A stretch of 64,000 nucleotides of DNA from Candidatus Marithrix sp. (lineage in GTDB: Bacteria; Pseudomonadota; Gammaproteobacteria; Beggiatoales; Beggiatoaceae): contig JADGDS010000004.1 of assembly GCA_016744775.1 (NCBI GenBank), forward strand, positions 186,001 to 250,000, given 5' to 3'. The translations under genes and the position numbers were made by a program. The notes beneath the pieces were generated by a model that was given only the letters and a program-made list of their open reading frames with translations, made no database searches and was not told where the DNA came from. This document shows, in pieces, positions 17,510 through 26,235 of this stretch (positions within the stretch are counted from its first letter, which is position 1; every line of letters starts with the position of its first letter).

Positions 17510-18130
17510 ATTTTAATATTAGGCGATATTCTAACTGATAACACTGATAAAGCCTTATCAATCCTTGAAGAACACTTTACCTTTAGAGCTGATGAAATCT
17601 CTAAAGCTTATCAAGATAGTTATGGTTATTCCATTACTGCCATCACCGTAGGTTTGGCTGCTCCTGAGCAGAAATTACTTTTTGTACAAAAATTTCTTCA
17701 TTCTAAAGTCACTCGCGATTTTGCTGATCCTATTGAGGATAATTATTTTCAGCCTTTTATACAACAACAAACTCAGAAAGGCGAAGATTTACGCCAACAA
17801 TTTATAAAGGAATTAAATAAATTTATTAAATATAAGGATCAGCTTTTTCAATTAAATGAGTTTGAAGAGCAAGATTTAGCCGCTCTTATTAATTATCATG
17901 GTTCTGTCGCTATCACTGATTTGCTGTTAGAAGAAATGCAGCAGTTCGCAACTGTGGATGAGAGTTTAGCGGCTTTTTTTTGTCAAAAGGATTTGTTGGG
18001 TAAAGCTATTTTGTATTTTTTCCATGATATTATTCGTAAAGATGATCGCGTTGCTAAAACTCAAGCGGCTTTGCAACAAGAAGGTTTAATAATATCGGTA
18101 AAAAATATCGAAACTGCTATATTTTTGTAG
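17510..18130 (+). pseudogene. Truncated second copy of the adaptor/kinase gene 5' region
   Basis: DNA and protein closely match 12606-13198 (roughly nine bases in ten by eye): SILEEHFTFRADEISKAYQDS, DFADPIEDNYFQ, QQQTQKGEDLRQQFIKELNKF, FEEQDLAALIN, DLLGKAILYFFHDIIRKDDR. The first 15 codons with the ATG are missing. The match ends at 18120, exactly where MITE-like sequence begins, and a stop follows. No kinase follows. Position 17849-17851 is GAG where the first copy has TAG. Confidence 0.82.
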
Positions 18131-18158
18131 CTTGGGCTGACGAAAGAAAGCCCAACAA
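18126..18158. repeat. Single arm of the TTGGGCTGACGAAAG repeat
   Basis: CTTGGGCTGACGAAAGAAAG and CCCAACAA match one arm of the element at 15587-15617 with few changes. It marks the 3' breakpoint of the truncated adaptor copy. Confidence 0.7.
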
Positions 18159-18187
18159 TGCCACTAATTCTTCTGGTTTATCTTTTT

Positions 18188-18224
18188 TCGCATAAACCCT
18201 AGCCATGTGATCAGCGCGAAGTAA
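18188..18224 (-). pseudogene. Second stray fragment of the endonuclease V 3' end
   Basis: GCATAAACCCTAGCCATGTG and ATCAGCGCG match the 3' end of the intact nfi gene at 18421-18455. It lies 200 bp downstream of that gene and is too short to code. The remaining bases to 18415 hold no feature I can support. Confidence 0.65.
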
Positions 18225-18415
18225 GTAGGATGTCAGGTCTGATACGAAGTCTATTGTTCTACTTTATCATAGCTTTAAATCCATAATTCTACTAACACCG
18301 ATTTATAATCAAATACAGGCAAAAAGTGTTTTTAGCATATAAGGAAGAAGAAAAACCACCAAAAGAAATTTCATCAAAAGCCATTTACGATATAAAAAGC
18401 TGTTTTAGTTCCATT

Positions 18416-19069
18416 TTAGTTTTTAGCATAAACCCTAGCCATGTGATCAGCCCGGCGTAATGGTTCACAAATTCTATATTTTGGACTTAATTGCAAAATA
18501 ATATTTATAGCAGTATTCAGATTTATTTTGTTACCAACACTCACAAAAACTGGCTTTACATTATCTTGAGTACGTAAAACTTTACCAACTATTTCTTGTT
18601 TTAAAAAAACTGGCAAAGAACTACTACGTTTCTCAGCCAAATTTCCCTGATATGGCAATAAACTACGTTTAGCACAACCAATAACAGGCAAATTAGTATG
18701 AACACCCAACCAACAAGCAACTCCAAAACGACGCGGATGAGCAATACCATGCCCATCTACGATTAATAAATCTGGATTTAAATTTAACTTTTTTTGTACT
18801 AACTGTATGATTTCTAACAGAGGTGGACCCTCTCTAAAGCAGAAAAATTGTGGAATATATTCCATATCGACGCTGGTTTTTTCTACATAAGTACCAATTA
18901 TTTCACCAGCATAAGTTTGAATATCCAAACCAACAAAAGCGATATTATTCTTATATTGAATATCTAAACTAAAAATCAGATCATTTGATTTGAATCTATG
19001 ATCTTCATTAGGAATAATAACCTGCTTTGCTAATTGCTGTTGTAAATTAGATAATTTCTTTAAATCCAT
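18416..19069 (-). CDS. nfi: Endonuclease V (deoxyinosine 3' endonuclease)
   Basis: Repair nuclease that nicks DNA 3' to deaminated adenine (217 aa, family length). Seen in order: the first metal aspartate in IFSLDIQYKN (E. coli has ADVGF there), YIPQFFCFREGPPLLE, the hallmark VDGHGIAHPRRFGVACWLGV, IGCAKRSLL, PVFVSVGNKINL and the final EPLRRADHMAR. It is divergent from the nuclease gene at 19079 with only 9 bp between the two ATGs, so each promoter must lie inside the other gene's 5' end. Two extra copies of its 3' tail are nearby. Confidence 0.95.
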   Translation of the reverse strand: MDLKKLSNLQQQLAKQVIIPNEDHRFKSNDLIFSLDIQYKNNIAFVGLDIQTYAGEIIGTYVEKTSVDMEYIPQFFCFREGPPLLEIIQLVQKKLNLNPDLLIVDGHGIAHPRRFGVACWLGVHTNLPVIGCAKRSLLPYQGNLAEKRSSSLPVFLKQEIVGKVLRTQDNVKPVFVSVGNKINLNTAINIILQLSPKYRICEPLRRADHMARVYAKN

Positions 19070-19078
19070 ATATTAAAC

Positions 19079-19939
19079 ATGACAAACAAAATTAAATTAA
19101 TCGAAAAATTCTTACCAAAGAAATACAAAAACCATCCAATTTGGATATCACTAACAATCCTAATAGGATTTATTCTATACCAATGTACTGACACTACTGT
19201 TCAACCTAATCTTCCACAATCCAAAGAACAACATATATACGCAGGGCAGCCAATAGCAACTAATGATCCAGATTCAATTAAACGCCTTGATCGTACTGGT
19301 TACGTAGTTGGTTATGATGAACAGCGCAAAAATCCAGCATGGGTAGCCTACCATTTAACAGCAATAGAACAAAAACCAACATCAAAGAGACCAAGTAAAT
19401 TTAAGACTGACAAAGATACAGAAGCAAAAGTATCACATAAAGATTACACCAAAAGCGGCTATGATCGAGGGCATATGGCACCAAACTATGGCATTTCCAC
19501 CCGTTATGGAAGAGAAGCACAACTAGAAACCTTCCTAATGTCAAACATTGTTCCCCAAAAGCCTAATTTAAATCGAGGCGTTTGGCGAGAATTAGAAATG
19601 AAAGTAGCAGATACAAAAGACGGCTTAGCAAATCGTTTCGATGGCGTATATGTAATAACTGGTCCAATCTATGACGATAAGATTGAAAAAATTAGTAAAA
19701 ACCAGATTGAAATTGAAATTCCAGATGGCTTCTATAAAATTATAGTAGATTTAGAAAACAATATTCCTCGCGCACTTGCGTTTATAATGCCACAAAATGT
19801 CAATCGCAAAGATGAACCAGAAAAATTCTTAACTAGCATCGACGAAATCGAAAAACAAACTGGCTTAGACTTTTTTTCAGACTTAGAAGATTCATATGAA
19901 TCTAAATTTGAAGCTAAAAAAGTTAAAGAAATTTGGTAA
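19079..19939 (+). CDS. Membrane-anchored or lipoprotein DNA/RNA non-specific endonuclease (NUC1 family)
   Basis: 286 aa. Residues 22-38 are hydrophobic and end ILYQC, so the protein is a signal-anchored or lipid-anchored envelope enzyme. The beta-beta-alpha-metal nuclease core is intact: DRGHMAP with the catalytic histidine (about residue 139), SNIVPQKPNLNRGVWRELE with the metal Asn, VITGPIYDD and IPDGFYKIIVD. Such enzymes degrade extracellular or periplasmic DNA and RNA. Its 3' end overlaps the convergent gene by 17 bp. Confidence 0.9.
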   Translation: MTNKIKLIEKFLPKKYKNHPIWISLTILIGFILYQCTDTTVQPNLPQSKEQHIYAGQPIATNDPDSIKRLDRTGYVVGYDEQRKNPAWVAYHLTAIEQKPTSKRPSKFKTDKDTEAKVSHKDYTKSGYDRGHMAPNYGISTRYGREAQLETFLMSNIVPQKPNLNRGVWRELEMKVADTKDGLANRFDGVYVITGPIYDDKIEKISKNQIEIEIPDGFYKIIVDLENNIPRALAFIMPQNVNRKDEPEKFLTSIDEIEKQTGLDFFSDLEDSYESKFEAKKVKEIW

Positions 19940-20657
19940 GCCGCTTAATAATTTTAAACCTATTATCAAAGCTATGTTTAACATTTTTAATTAAACCACT
20001 ATTTTCATGAATATCTGATTTTGTATAACCAATTGTGATATGTGGAAAAAACCATGTTGGATCAAATGCTTTTGGATTTCCACCATTATCCACAAATTCT
20101 CTAAATATTGTATGTCTTATCTTTCTAAGTTTAGTAGAGTCAACAATAAGAAAATATGTGGATTCAACTTTTCCATCAATTAACTGATTTCCTGATCCTA
20201 TGCCTAAGATTTCTAATTCAGTATTTTGAATTTCCATCTCTATTGCGATTTGATTAATCCGCTTCATAGATATATTAAATCTTAAATTATTTTTATATTC
20301 AGGAGGAGTTATCGTTGTTACGTGAGCTTCTCCATTGATATTCCAAGATGTCAAAAACTTTAAACGTTTTCCAATTTTATCTTCAATAATTTTACGTATT
20401 TTTTTAATTTGAGAATATTCAACATTAAGTGCTAATACATTTTTAAATGAATCTTCATCTCCAGTGTGGGTATGAAATGGCATTGATGATGTATTTTTAG
20501 TTTGAGCTGATATTTCTATTAATATTTTATCATTGTTTTGAGCCAAAATTTTAAAAGATGCAAGTGTTAATATAATTAAAAAAAATCTATAAAATGTTTG
20601 TTCATTATCATATTTTTGAAAGGTACCTACTTTACAAGTAGGTTTTAACCTATGCAC
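19923..20657 (-). CDS. Exported protein with two HxT motifs (2H phosphoesterase-like)
   Basis: 244 aa from a GTG. Residues about 21-40 form a hydrophobic export signal ending ILAQ. Two H-x-T motifs, HVT at 112 (GEAHVTTITPP) and HIT at 206 (FFPHITIGYT), lie about 95 residues apart, the arrangement of 2H phosphoesterases/RNA ligase-like folds that act on cyclic phosphates. The family and substrate are not certain. The start is also unsure: ribosome-site evidence is poor, and a frame change near 20600 would give an ATG. It is convergent with the nuclease gene. Confidence 0.65.
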   Translation of the reverse strand: MHRLKPTCKVGTFQKYDNEQTFYRFFLIILTLASFKILAQNNDKILIEISAQTKNTSSMPFHTHTGDEDSFKNVLALNVEYSQIKKIRKIIEDKIGKRLKFLTSWNINGEAHVTTITPPEYKNNLRFNISMKRINQIAIEMEIQNTELEILGIGSGNQLIDGKVESTYFLIVDSTKLRKIRHTIFREFVDNGGNPKAFDPTWFFPHITIGYTKSDIHENSGLIKNVKHSFDNRFKIIKRLTKFL

Positions 20658-20727
20658 CCTATATAAATATTTTATTATCTGATGATCCTTTTGGAAATAC
20701 TGGATGAAATCGATGCTAGGTTTGGTT

Positions 20728-21348
20728 TTAAAAAGGTTTTATTGCAGAGACCGAAATAACCATGCCTTGCAAATAATTTTTTGTTGTGATTTTTATCATT
20801 CCTGCTTCTTTGAATAAATCTGAAATATCACTCATTTTAATTTTTGGAGCTAGCTTGTGCCAAGCTCTCATTGCAGCAACAGAAAATCCTGAATCGCCAA
20901 CTGATGCTTGTAATGAACGTAAATTTTCATCATTAAATTTAGCTGAAGGTACAAGGATAGTAATCATACCTCCTTTTTTACAAGTACGAGTTAGTTCGTA
21001 AATTGCTTTGCTCTTCTCGGGTACAATATTAATAAGTGAAGCAGCAATAACTACATCAAAACAATTATTTTCAAAGGGTAAATCAAGCACATTTGCAATT
21101 GAAAAATCAATGTTGCTGTTGTTGGTTTTAGCAAGCTCAATCATCTTATTAGAAGAATCAACCCCTTTAGGAATATAGCCCAATTTCGCAATATATGAAG
21201 TTAAAGCACCCGTTGCACATCCTACCTCTAATACTTTACTTTTAATGGGAAAATTATGATCATCAATCCACTGATGTAGCGTATTCTTATACCAGTTTAA
21301 CTCATTAATTTTGTCAAAAAGTACAGCGGGTTTAAAGATAATCAACAT
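20728..21348 (-). CDS. Class I SAM-dependent methyltransferase
   Basis: Methyltransferase_11/25-type protein with SAM motif I VLEVGCATGA, an acidic GVDSSNKMIELAK loop, ANVLDLPFENNCFDVVIAAS and GGMITILVPS. I prefer the internal ATG at 21348 (MLIIFKPAVLFDKI), which aligns with the usual short N-terminus. An upstream start at 21393 would add 15 hydrophobic residues. The substrate is unknown. The gene is divergent from a broken HxlR-type regulator gene, which may once have controlled it. Confidence 0.8.
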   Translation of the reverse strand: MLIIFKPAVLFDKINELNWYKNTLHQWIDDHNFPIKSKVLEVGCATGALTSYIAKLGYIPKGVDSSNKMIELAKTNNSNIDFSIANVLDLPFENNCFDVVIAASLINIVPEKSKAIYELTRTCKKGGMITILVPSAKFNDENLRSLQASVGDSGFSVAAMRAWHKLAPKIKMSDISDLFKEAGMIKITTKNYLQGMVISVSAIKPF

Positions 21349-21484
21349 CTTAATTTGTATCTGAAAATAATATTTTTGCAGCCAGAAAATCATGCTTTTA
21401 ACTTTTTATTTTAAAATAAAGTTAAATTATAAGAATTAAGGTATACTTTTGCAAGTAATTACCAAAAGTATAGTAAGGAATATT

Positions 21485-21653
21485 ATGGATAGTTTAGCTA
21501 AAAATAAAGCTTGCAATGAAGAATGTCCTGTAAAAAAAACGGCTGAGATTATCGAGGGAAAGTGGACAACACTGGTTATATTCGGAAATTCAAAGGGCTT
21601 TAAAAGGTATCAGTCCCAAGGTGCTAACTAACCTTTTTCAGAAAAAGTTTTAA
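21485..21653 (+). pseudogene. Broken HxlR-family transcriptional regulator
   Basis: The 5' part reads CPVKKTAEIIEGKWTTLVIF, the HxlR winged-helix start. After a deletion and frame change, another frame gives ALKGISPKVLTNLFQKKF and a stop at 21651-21653. The middle of the HTH and the C-terminal half are gone, so it is not functional. Confidence 0.8.
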
Positions 21654-21667
21654 AAATAAAGGATAAA

Positions 21668-22337
21668 ATGATGAGCTATCAACCATCCTACCGTATCACT
21701 ACAAAAATAACCCATCTTCTCACTAATATTGCTGAAATATTAGTGAGATAAAATACATAGATTCAAAACTGAATACACCCAAACTACTCAAAATAAACCA
21801 GATCAAAACCATTGCTGGCACACTGCAAATAGAGGGTAATAGTTTTTCAGAAGAAAAAGTATCTGCTGTATTGGAAGGGAAAAGAGTATTAAGTACACCC
21901 AAAGAACTAGCCTAAGTGCAAGGGGCAATTGCTGTTTATGAGCAGTTTCCGTACTACGATTGTTATAATATAGATCATTTGCTCAAGGCACATCAATTGA
22001 TGATGGGGCAAATATTAACCCATGCTGGACACTTTCGCACACAACCTGTTGGTGTGTATGGAAAAGAAGGTGTGACTCATATTGCACCACCAGCAAATAT
22101 GGTATCAGGCTTAATGGCTGAACTGTTTGACTGGTTGCAACAGTCAGCAGAACATCCTTTAATAATTGGAAACCTCTGTTTCAAACTATACCTGTGGAAA
22201 GTGTGATCAGGGATTATCAACAGGATTATTATCATGCACTACAACAATCAGGCAATGATGGAGAAAGTACTATTTTTATAGAGTTTATGTTGCAGGTTAT
22301 TTTGGAATCCATCCAACAGGTAACAGATAGTATATGA
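21668..22337 (+). pseudogene. Broken Fic-family gene, catalytic core deleted
   Basis: Pieces in order, in different frames: YQPSYRITTKITHLL; TIAGTLQIEGNSFSEEKVSA (which contains the inhibitory S/T-x-x-x-E-G-N-type motif) then a stop after TPKELA; LLKAHQLMMGQILTHAGHFR; HIAPPANMVSGLMAELFDWL; and finally KPLFQTIPVESVIRDYQQDY to the TGA at 22335-22337. The segment that should hold the HPFxxGNGR active site is missing between HPLI and KPLF. It has at least two frame changes, one nonsense codon and one deletion. Confidence 0.85.
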
Positions 22338-22349
22338 AATATAATGCTT

Positions 22350-22898
22350 TTATCCAACTAAATCAATTCGTTCTTCAATATTTAATGTCTTGCGTGGAAT
22401 TAAAATCGTAGTGCAATCTTGCCGTTCATCTGCACATAATCCTTGAATTAAGCTATTTAGGTGTTCCATATAGGCGCGATTTAGGGCTGCTTTGCCTGTT
22501 TCATATACTAATGGTATTGCTGGTTGTACTATTATTAGTTTGTTAAAGTATTGATTGCATACTTTAAAGCATTTGTTGATGTAGGTTTCTAATTGGGGGT
22601 AATCGACTTCAGTATCGCCTTGAATTTCTGCTAGTGTGTAAGCCATGAAATCTATGGGAGTTCGATCTGTGATGAAGGGTTTGGTTTCTGTTTGCCAAAT
22701 TGTAATAGCGGCTTCTATTACATGGTGTTGAATCCATAGGCGGGTTTTAAAATCTAGCGGCTCAGATGGATCTAAGCCGTGTTGTGCAAATACTGCACTA
22801 GTGCTAGTTTTAACAAATTTGATTTGATTTTGTTTGGCAATTGCTGCTGCTAATGTTGTTTTGCCAGTTCGATGACTTCCACAAATTCCTATATTCAT
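22350..22898 (-). CDS. P-loop NTPase (AAA_28-like kinase fold)
   Basis: 182 aa beginning [21 protein letters not shown], a classic Walker A, followed by an ITDRTPIDFMAY segment like those of small-molecule kinases and NadR-type ATPases. I start at the ATG at 22898, whose A is shared with the mltG TAA (TAATG coupling). The longer form would begin at a TTG. In many gammaproteobacteria this place after mltG is held by thymidylate kinase (tmk), but this protein lacks tmk signatures. The substrate is unknown. Confidence 0.75.
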   Translation of the reverse strand: MNIGICGSHRTGKTTLAAAIAKQNQIKFVKTSTSAVFAQHGLDPSEPLDFKTRLWIQHHVIEAAITIWQTETKPFITDRTPIDFMAYTLAEIQGDTEVDYPQLETYINKCFKVCNQYFNKLIIVQPAIPLVYETGKAALNRAYMEHLNSLIQGLCADERQDCTTILIPRKTLNIEERIDLVG

Positions 22899-23965
22899 TA
22901 GCGGCGGCAAGCTTCACAACTTGGACGTTTTCTACACCAGCGTTTATGACTTGGTGATTGTTTTGTTAGTAGATATTTTATCACAGCACAATCATGTTCT
23001 TTTAAGTTTGAAGAAAAATGATGGTAGCCTTTATTGCCTTTTGCAACAAAATATAGGGTATTTCCTTCGCTAGGATGTAGAGCGGCTTCTATGGCTGCAA
23101 TTCCGGGCATTGCGATAGGAGTTGGAGGTAATCCTTTGTATTTATATGTATTATAAGGGCTATCAACTTTTAAATCTCGTTTGTAAATTTTGCCATCATA
23201 AGCTTCAGAGAGTGCATAAATAACCGTTGGATCAGTTTGTAGTAACATCCGTTTTTTTAAGCGTCGTATAAATACGCCTCCAATTAATGGGCGTTCTTCA
23301 GCAGCAGCGGTTTCTTTTTCTATTAGGGATGCTAATATTAGTGCTTCATATGGAGTTTTTAATGGTAGATTATCATCTCGTTTTTTCCAAGCGGCTTCTA
23401 ATTTTGTTTGCATCACTTTATAAGCTCGCTTTAAAAGCGTAACATCGGTAGTATTGCTGGTAAAAATATAAGTATCTGGATAAAAACGCCCTTCTGGATG
23501 CTGATTTGCAAATCCAAGTTTTGCCATGATTGTATCATTATCATCCAAGGTTTGAATTAGTTTCGGATGTTTACGTATTGCGGCTAAAACTTGTTTGAAA
23601 TTCCAACCTTCAGGTATGGTTAATTTATATTTAACTGTCTTACCAGCAATCATTTTATCTAATAGTTGCTGGGGGCTAATACCAACATTTATCAGATACT
23701 CTCCGGCTTTAATTTTATTAGCCTTTTTTTCCCAACGCGCTAAATTTACCCATAATAATGCAGTTGGATAATTTATTATTTTTTTATCCATTAAGTTCAT
23801 GGCAACGGTGCGCAAGGTGGTATTAGGTTCAACCATATGATGTACATCTTCAGATAATGCAATCGACATATGAAGTTTATTTTTATAAACCCAATAACCA
23901 CCTCCTGCTATCGCGCTAAATATTAGAATTATGAATAAGAAGATAAAGAGTAGAAATTTTAACAT
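22898..23965 (-). CDS. mltG: Endolytic transglycosylase MltG
   Basis: YceG-type enzyme that cuts nascent glycan strands and ends peptidoglycan synthesis, anchored by one N-terminal helix (residues about 3-27). It contains a LysM-like segment, then the YceG domain with [35 protein letters not shown] with the catalytic Glu, [27 protein letters not shown] and [12 protein letters not shown]. Oddly, the C-terminus ends in a basic tail with three cysteines ([14 protein letters not shown]) that is not typical. It overlaps fabF by 7 nt. Confidence 0.95.
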   Translation of the reverse strand: MLKFLLFIFLFIILIFSAIAGGGYWVYKNKLHMSIALSEDVHHMVEPNTTLRTVAMNLMDKKIINYPTALLWVNLARWEKKANKIKAGEYLINVGISPQQLLDKMIAGKTVKYKLTIPEGWNFKQVLAAIRKHPKLIQTLDDNDTIMAKLGFANQHPEGRFYPDTYIFTSNTTDVTLLKRAYKVMQTKLEAAWKKRDDNLPLKTPYEALILASLIEKETAAAEERPLIGGVFIRRLKKRMLLQTDPTVIYALSEAYDGKIYKRDLKVDSPYNTYKYKGLPPTPIAMPGIAAIEAALHPSEGNTLYFVAKGNKGYHHFSSNLKEHDCAVIKYLLTKQSPSHKRWCRKRPSCEACRR

Positions 23966-25200
23966 TTCTTAAACACTAAACTACCATTAGTTCCGCCAAA
24001 TCCAAAGGAATTTGACACTGCTATTTCAATTGTCATTTCTTTCGCTTGGTTTGCTACATAATCTAAGCCTTCACATTCTGGATCAATATTCTGTAGATTA
24101 ATTGTCGGTGGTGCAACTTGATCGCGAATACTTAAAATACTGAATATGGCTTCTAAGCCTCCTGCTGCTCCTAATAAATGTCCTGTCATGGATTTGGTAG
24201 AGCTTACTGCTAAATTTTTAGCATGATCGCCAAAGGCTTTTTTTATTGCTAATGTTTCTACTTTATCACCTGCTGGAGTTGAGGTGCCATGTGCATTTAT
24301 ATAGTTTACTTGTTCTGGATTTATTTGTGCATCTTTTAAGGCATTTAACATGCAGCGTCGTGCGCCATCGCCATCTTTAGGCGGTAATGTCATGTGATAT
24401 GCGTCACCACTCATACCTGAACCTATTAATTCTGCATATATTTTAGCACCGCGCTGTTTTGCAGTTTCGTATTCTTCTAATACTAAAACGCCAGCACCAT
24501 CACCTAATACAAAGCCATCACGATCAATATCCCAAGGGCGGCTAGCTGTTTCTGGATCGTCATTACGGGTAGATAATGCACGAGCTGCTCCAAAGCCACC
24601 CATTCCCATTTCTGAACTTGCCATTTCGGCACCACCAGCAATCATAACGTCTGCATCACCATATTTAATTAAGCGAGCAGCATTTCCAATATTATGAGTT
24701 CCTGTGGAACAAGCTGTCACAATGGCATAATTTGGACCTTTTAAGCCATATTTCACTGATAAATTACCAGAAATCATATTTATAATATTAGCAGGTACAA
24801 AAAATGGGGATATTTTACGTATTCCAGCTTTTAAATAGGCATTATGACCTTTTTCAATTCCGGGTAATCCGCCTATTCCTGCACCAATTGCTACACCAAT
24901 TCGTTCAGCATTAGTTTCTGTTATTTCTAATCCTGCATCTTCAATAGCTTGAGTCGCAGCAGCAATTCCATAATGGATAAATGGATCCATTTTTTTTGCA
25001 TCTTTAGCTGACAAATATTGTTTGACATCAAAACCTTTGATTTGCCCTGCTATTTGACTAGGAAAACTAGAAATATCAAAATTGGTGATTTTTGCAATAC
25101 CACTTTTTCCTGCTAATATAGCTTCCCAACTTTCTTTTACGCTTAAGCCTACAGGGGAAACTGCGCCTAAACCAGTAATTACTACACGTCTTTTAGTCAC
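23959..25200 (-). CDS. fabF: 3-oxoacyl-ACP synthase II (FabF)
   Basis: Beta-ketoacyl-ACP synthase II that elongates fatty acids (413 aa). The catalytic triad is Cys in [11 protein letters not shown], His in [11 protein letters not shown] and His in [13 protein letters not shown]. The C-terminus is [14 protein letters not shown]. It follows acpP in the fab operon, separated by a small hairpin. It overlaps mltG. Confidence 0.97.
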   Translation of the reverse strand: MTKRRVVITGLGAVSPVGLSVKESWEAILAGKSGIAKITNFDISSFPSQIAGQIKGFDVKQYLSAKDAKKMDPFIHYGIAAATQAIEDAGLEITETNAERIGVAIGAGIGGLPGIEKGHNAYLKAGIRKISPFFVPANIINMISGNLSVKYGLKGPNYAIVTACSTGTHNIGNAARLIKYGDADVMIAGGAEMASSEMGMGGFGAARALSTRNDDPETASRPWDIDRDGFVLGDGAGVLVLEEYETAKQRGAKIYAELIGSGMSGDAYHMTLPPKDGDGARRCMLNALKDAQINPEQVNYINAHGTSTPAGDKVETLAIKKAFGDHAKNLAVSSTKSMTGHLLGAAGGLEAIFSILSIRDQVAPPTINLQNIDPECEGLDYVANQAKEMTIEIAVSNSFGFGGTNGSLVFKKC

Positions 25201-25211
25201 GATATTTATGT

Positions 25212-25233
25212 TGTAGGGGCTTAATCCCCTACA
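25212..25233. repeat. TGTAGGGG/CCCCTACA hairpin between acpP and fabF
   Basis: Perfect 8-bp stem with loop CTTAAT. No T-run on the minus strand. It could act as an RNA stabiliser or attenuator that sets acpP above fabF levels, or be a small dispersed repeat. Confidence 0.55.
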
Positions 25234-25245
25234 TATTTTATATGA

Positions 25246-25482
25246 TTATTTTTGATGTGCTTGTATGTACTCAACTGCTTCTTTTACAGTGGTAATTTTT
25301 TCTGCGTCTTCATCTGGAATTTCACATCCAAATTCTTCTTCTAGTGCCATTACTAATTCAACTGTATCAAGAGAATCTGCACCTAAATCATCAACAAAAG
25401 AGGAATCAGTTTTAACTTGATCTTCTTGAACACCTAATTGTTCTACAACTATGCCTTTTACTTTTTCTTCAATACTACTCAT
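25246..25482 (-). CDS. acpP: Acyl carrier protein
   Basis: 78-aa acidic carrier of fatty-acyl intermediates. The phosphopantetheine serine lies in the canonical [17 protein letters not shown] strong ribosome site, AAAGGAGAAA, precedes the ATG. The 15 nt covering it (25488-25502) are exactly the reverse complement of the CU-rich motif of candidate sRNA unit 2. Confidence 0.97.
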   Translation of the reverse strand: MSSIEEKVKGIVVEQLGVQEDQVKTDSSFVDDLGADSLDTVELVMALEEEFGCEIPDEDAEKITTVKEAVEYIQAHQK

Positions 25483-25503
25483 TTTATATTTCTCCTTTAT
25501 GTG

Positions 25504-26235
25504 TTATGACATATACATGCCACCATTGACATGTATGGTTTCACCTGTAATATAGCCAGATGCTTTTGAGGCTAAAAATACTACTGCACTTGCAATATCA
25601 TTCACACTTCCAACACGGTTAAGTGGAATATTTTTTAACATTGCTTCTTCTTGTTTTTCTATCAATTCACGTGTCATATCGGTTTCAATAAAACCCGGTG
25701 CAACTGTGTTGACTGTAATATTACGACTACCAACTTCTTTTGCAAGTGATTTACTAAATGCTATTGTACCGGCTTTTGCCGCTGCATAATTTGTTTGCCC
25801 TGCATTTCCAGTTAAACCGATTATACTGGTAATTGTAATTATACGTCCATGTCGCGCTTTTGTCATTGGGCGCAATACGGCTTTGGATAGGCGATATACT
25901 GAACTTAAATTTGCATCAATTACTGCATTCCAGTCATCGTCTTTCATGCGTACAAATAATGCGTCACGAGTAATTCCGGCATTGTTGACTAGAATGCTCG
26001 GACTTTGTATTTCATCAAATAATTTTTTGATGCTATCAGTGTTTGTAATATCTAGTACTTTGCCTTCACCTTGATAATCACTTAAATATTCAGTGATGCT
26101 ATCTGCGCCGGCAGAGCTAGTTGCGGTTCCAATCACAAAGGCACCCGCTTGGGCTAAAGCTAAGGCAATTCCTTTACCTATTCCACGACTAGCTCCTGTT
26201 ACTAAGGCTATTTCTCCATTTAAATCTAAATTCAT
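25504..26235 (-). CDS. fabG: 3-oxoacyl-ACP reductase FabG
   Basis: NADPH-dependent SDR reductase of fatty-acid synthesis (243 aa). The Rossmann motif is TGASRGIGKGIA (about residue 14), NNAG is in ILVNNAGITRD, the catalytic Ser is in ITITSIIGLTGN and the Tyr/Lys pair in NYAAAKAGTIAFSK. The C-terminus is ITGETIHVNGGMYM. It overlaps fabD by 4 nt. Confidence 0.97.
   Translation of the reverse strand: MNLDLNGEIALVTGASRGIGKGIALALAQAGAFVIGTATSSAGADSITEYLSDYQGEGKVLDITNTDSIKKLFDEIQSPSILVNNAGITRDALFVRMKDDDWNAVIDANLSSVYRLSKAVLRPMTKARHGRIITITSIIGLTGNAGQTNYAAAKAGTIAFSKSLAKEVGSRNITVNTVAPGFIETDMTRELIEKQEEAMLKNIPLNRVGSVNDIASAVVFLASKASGYITGETIHVNGGMYMS

Noticed and set aside
22350-22898. The gene after mltG as thymidylate kinase.
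   Set aside because: The Walker A is GSHRTGKTT and the DRY/Lid motifs of Tmk are missing. It matches AAA_28-like NTPases better.
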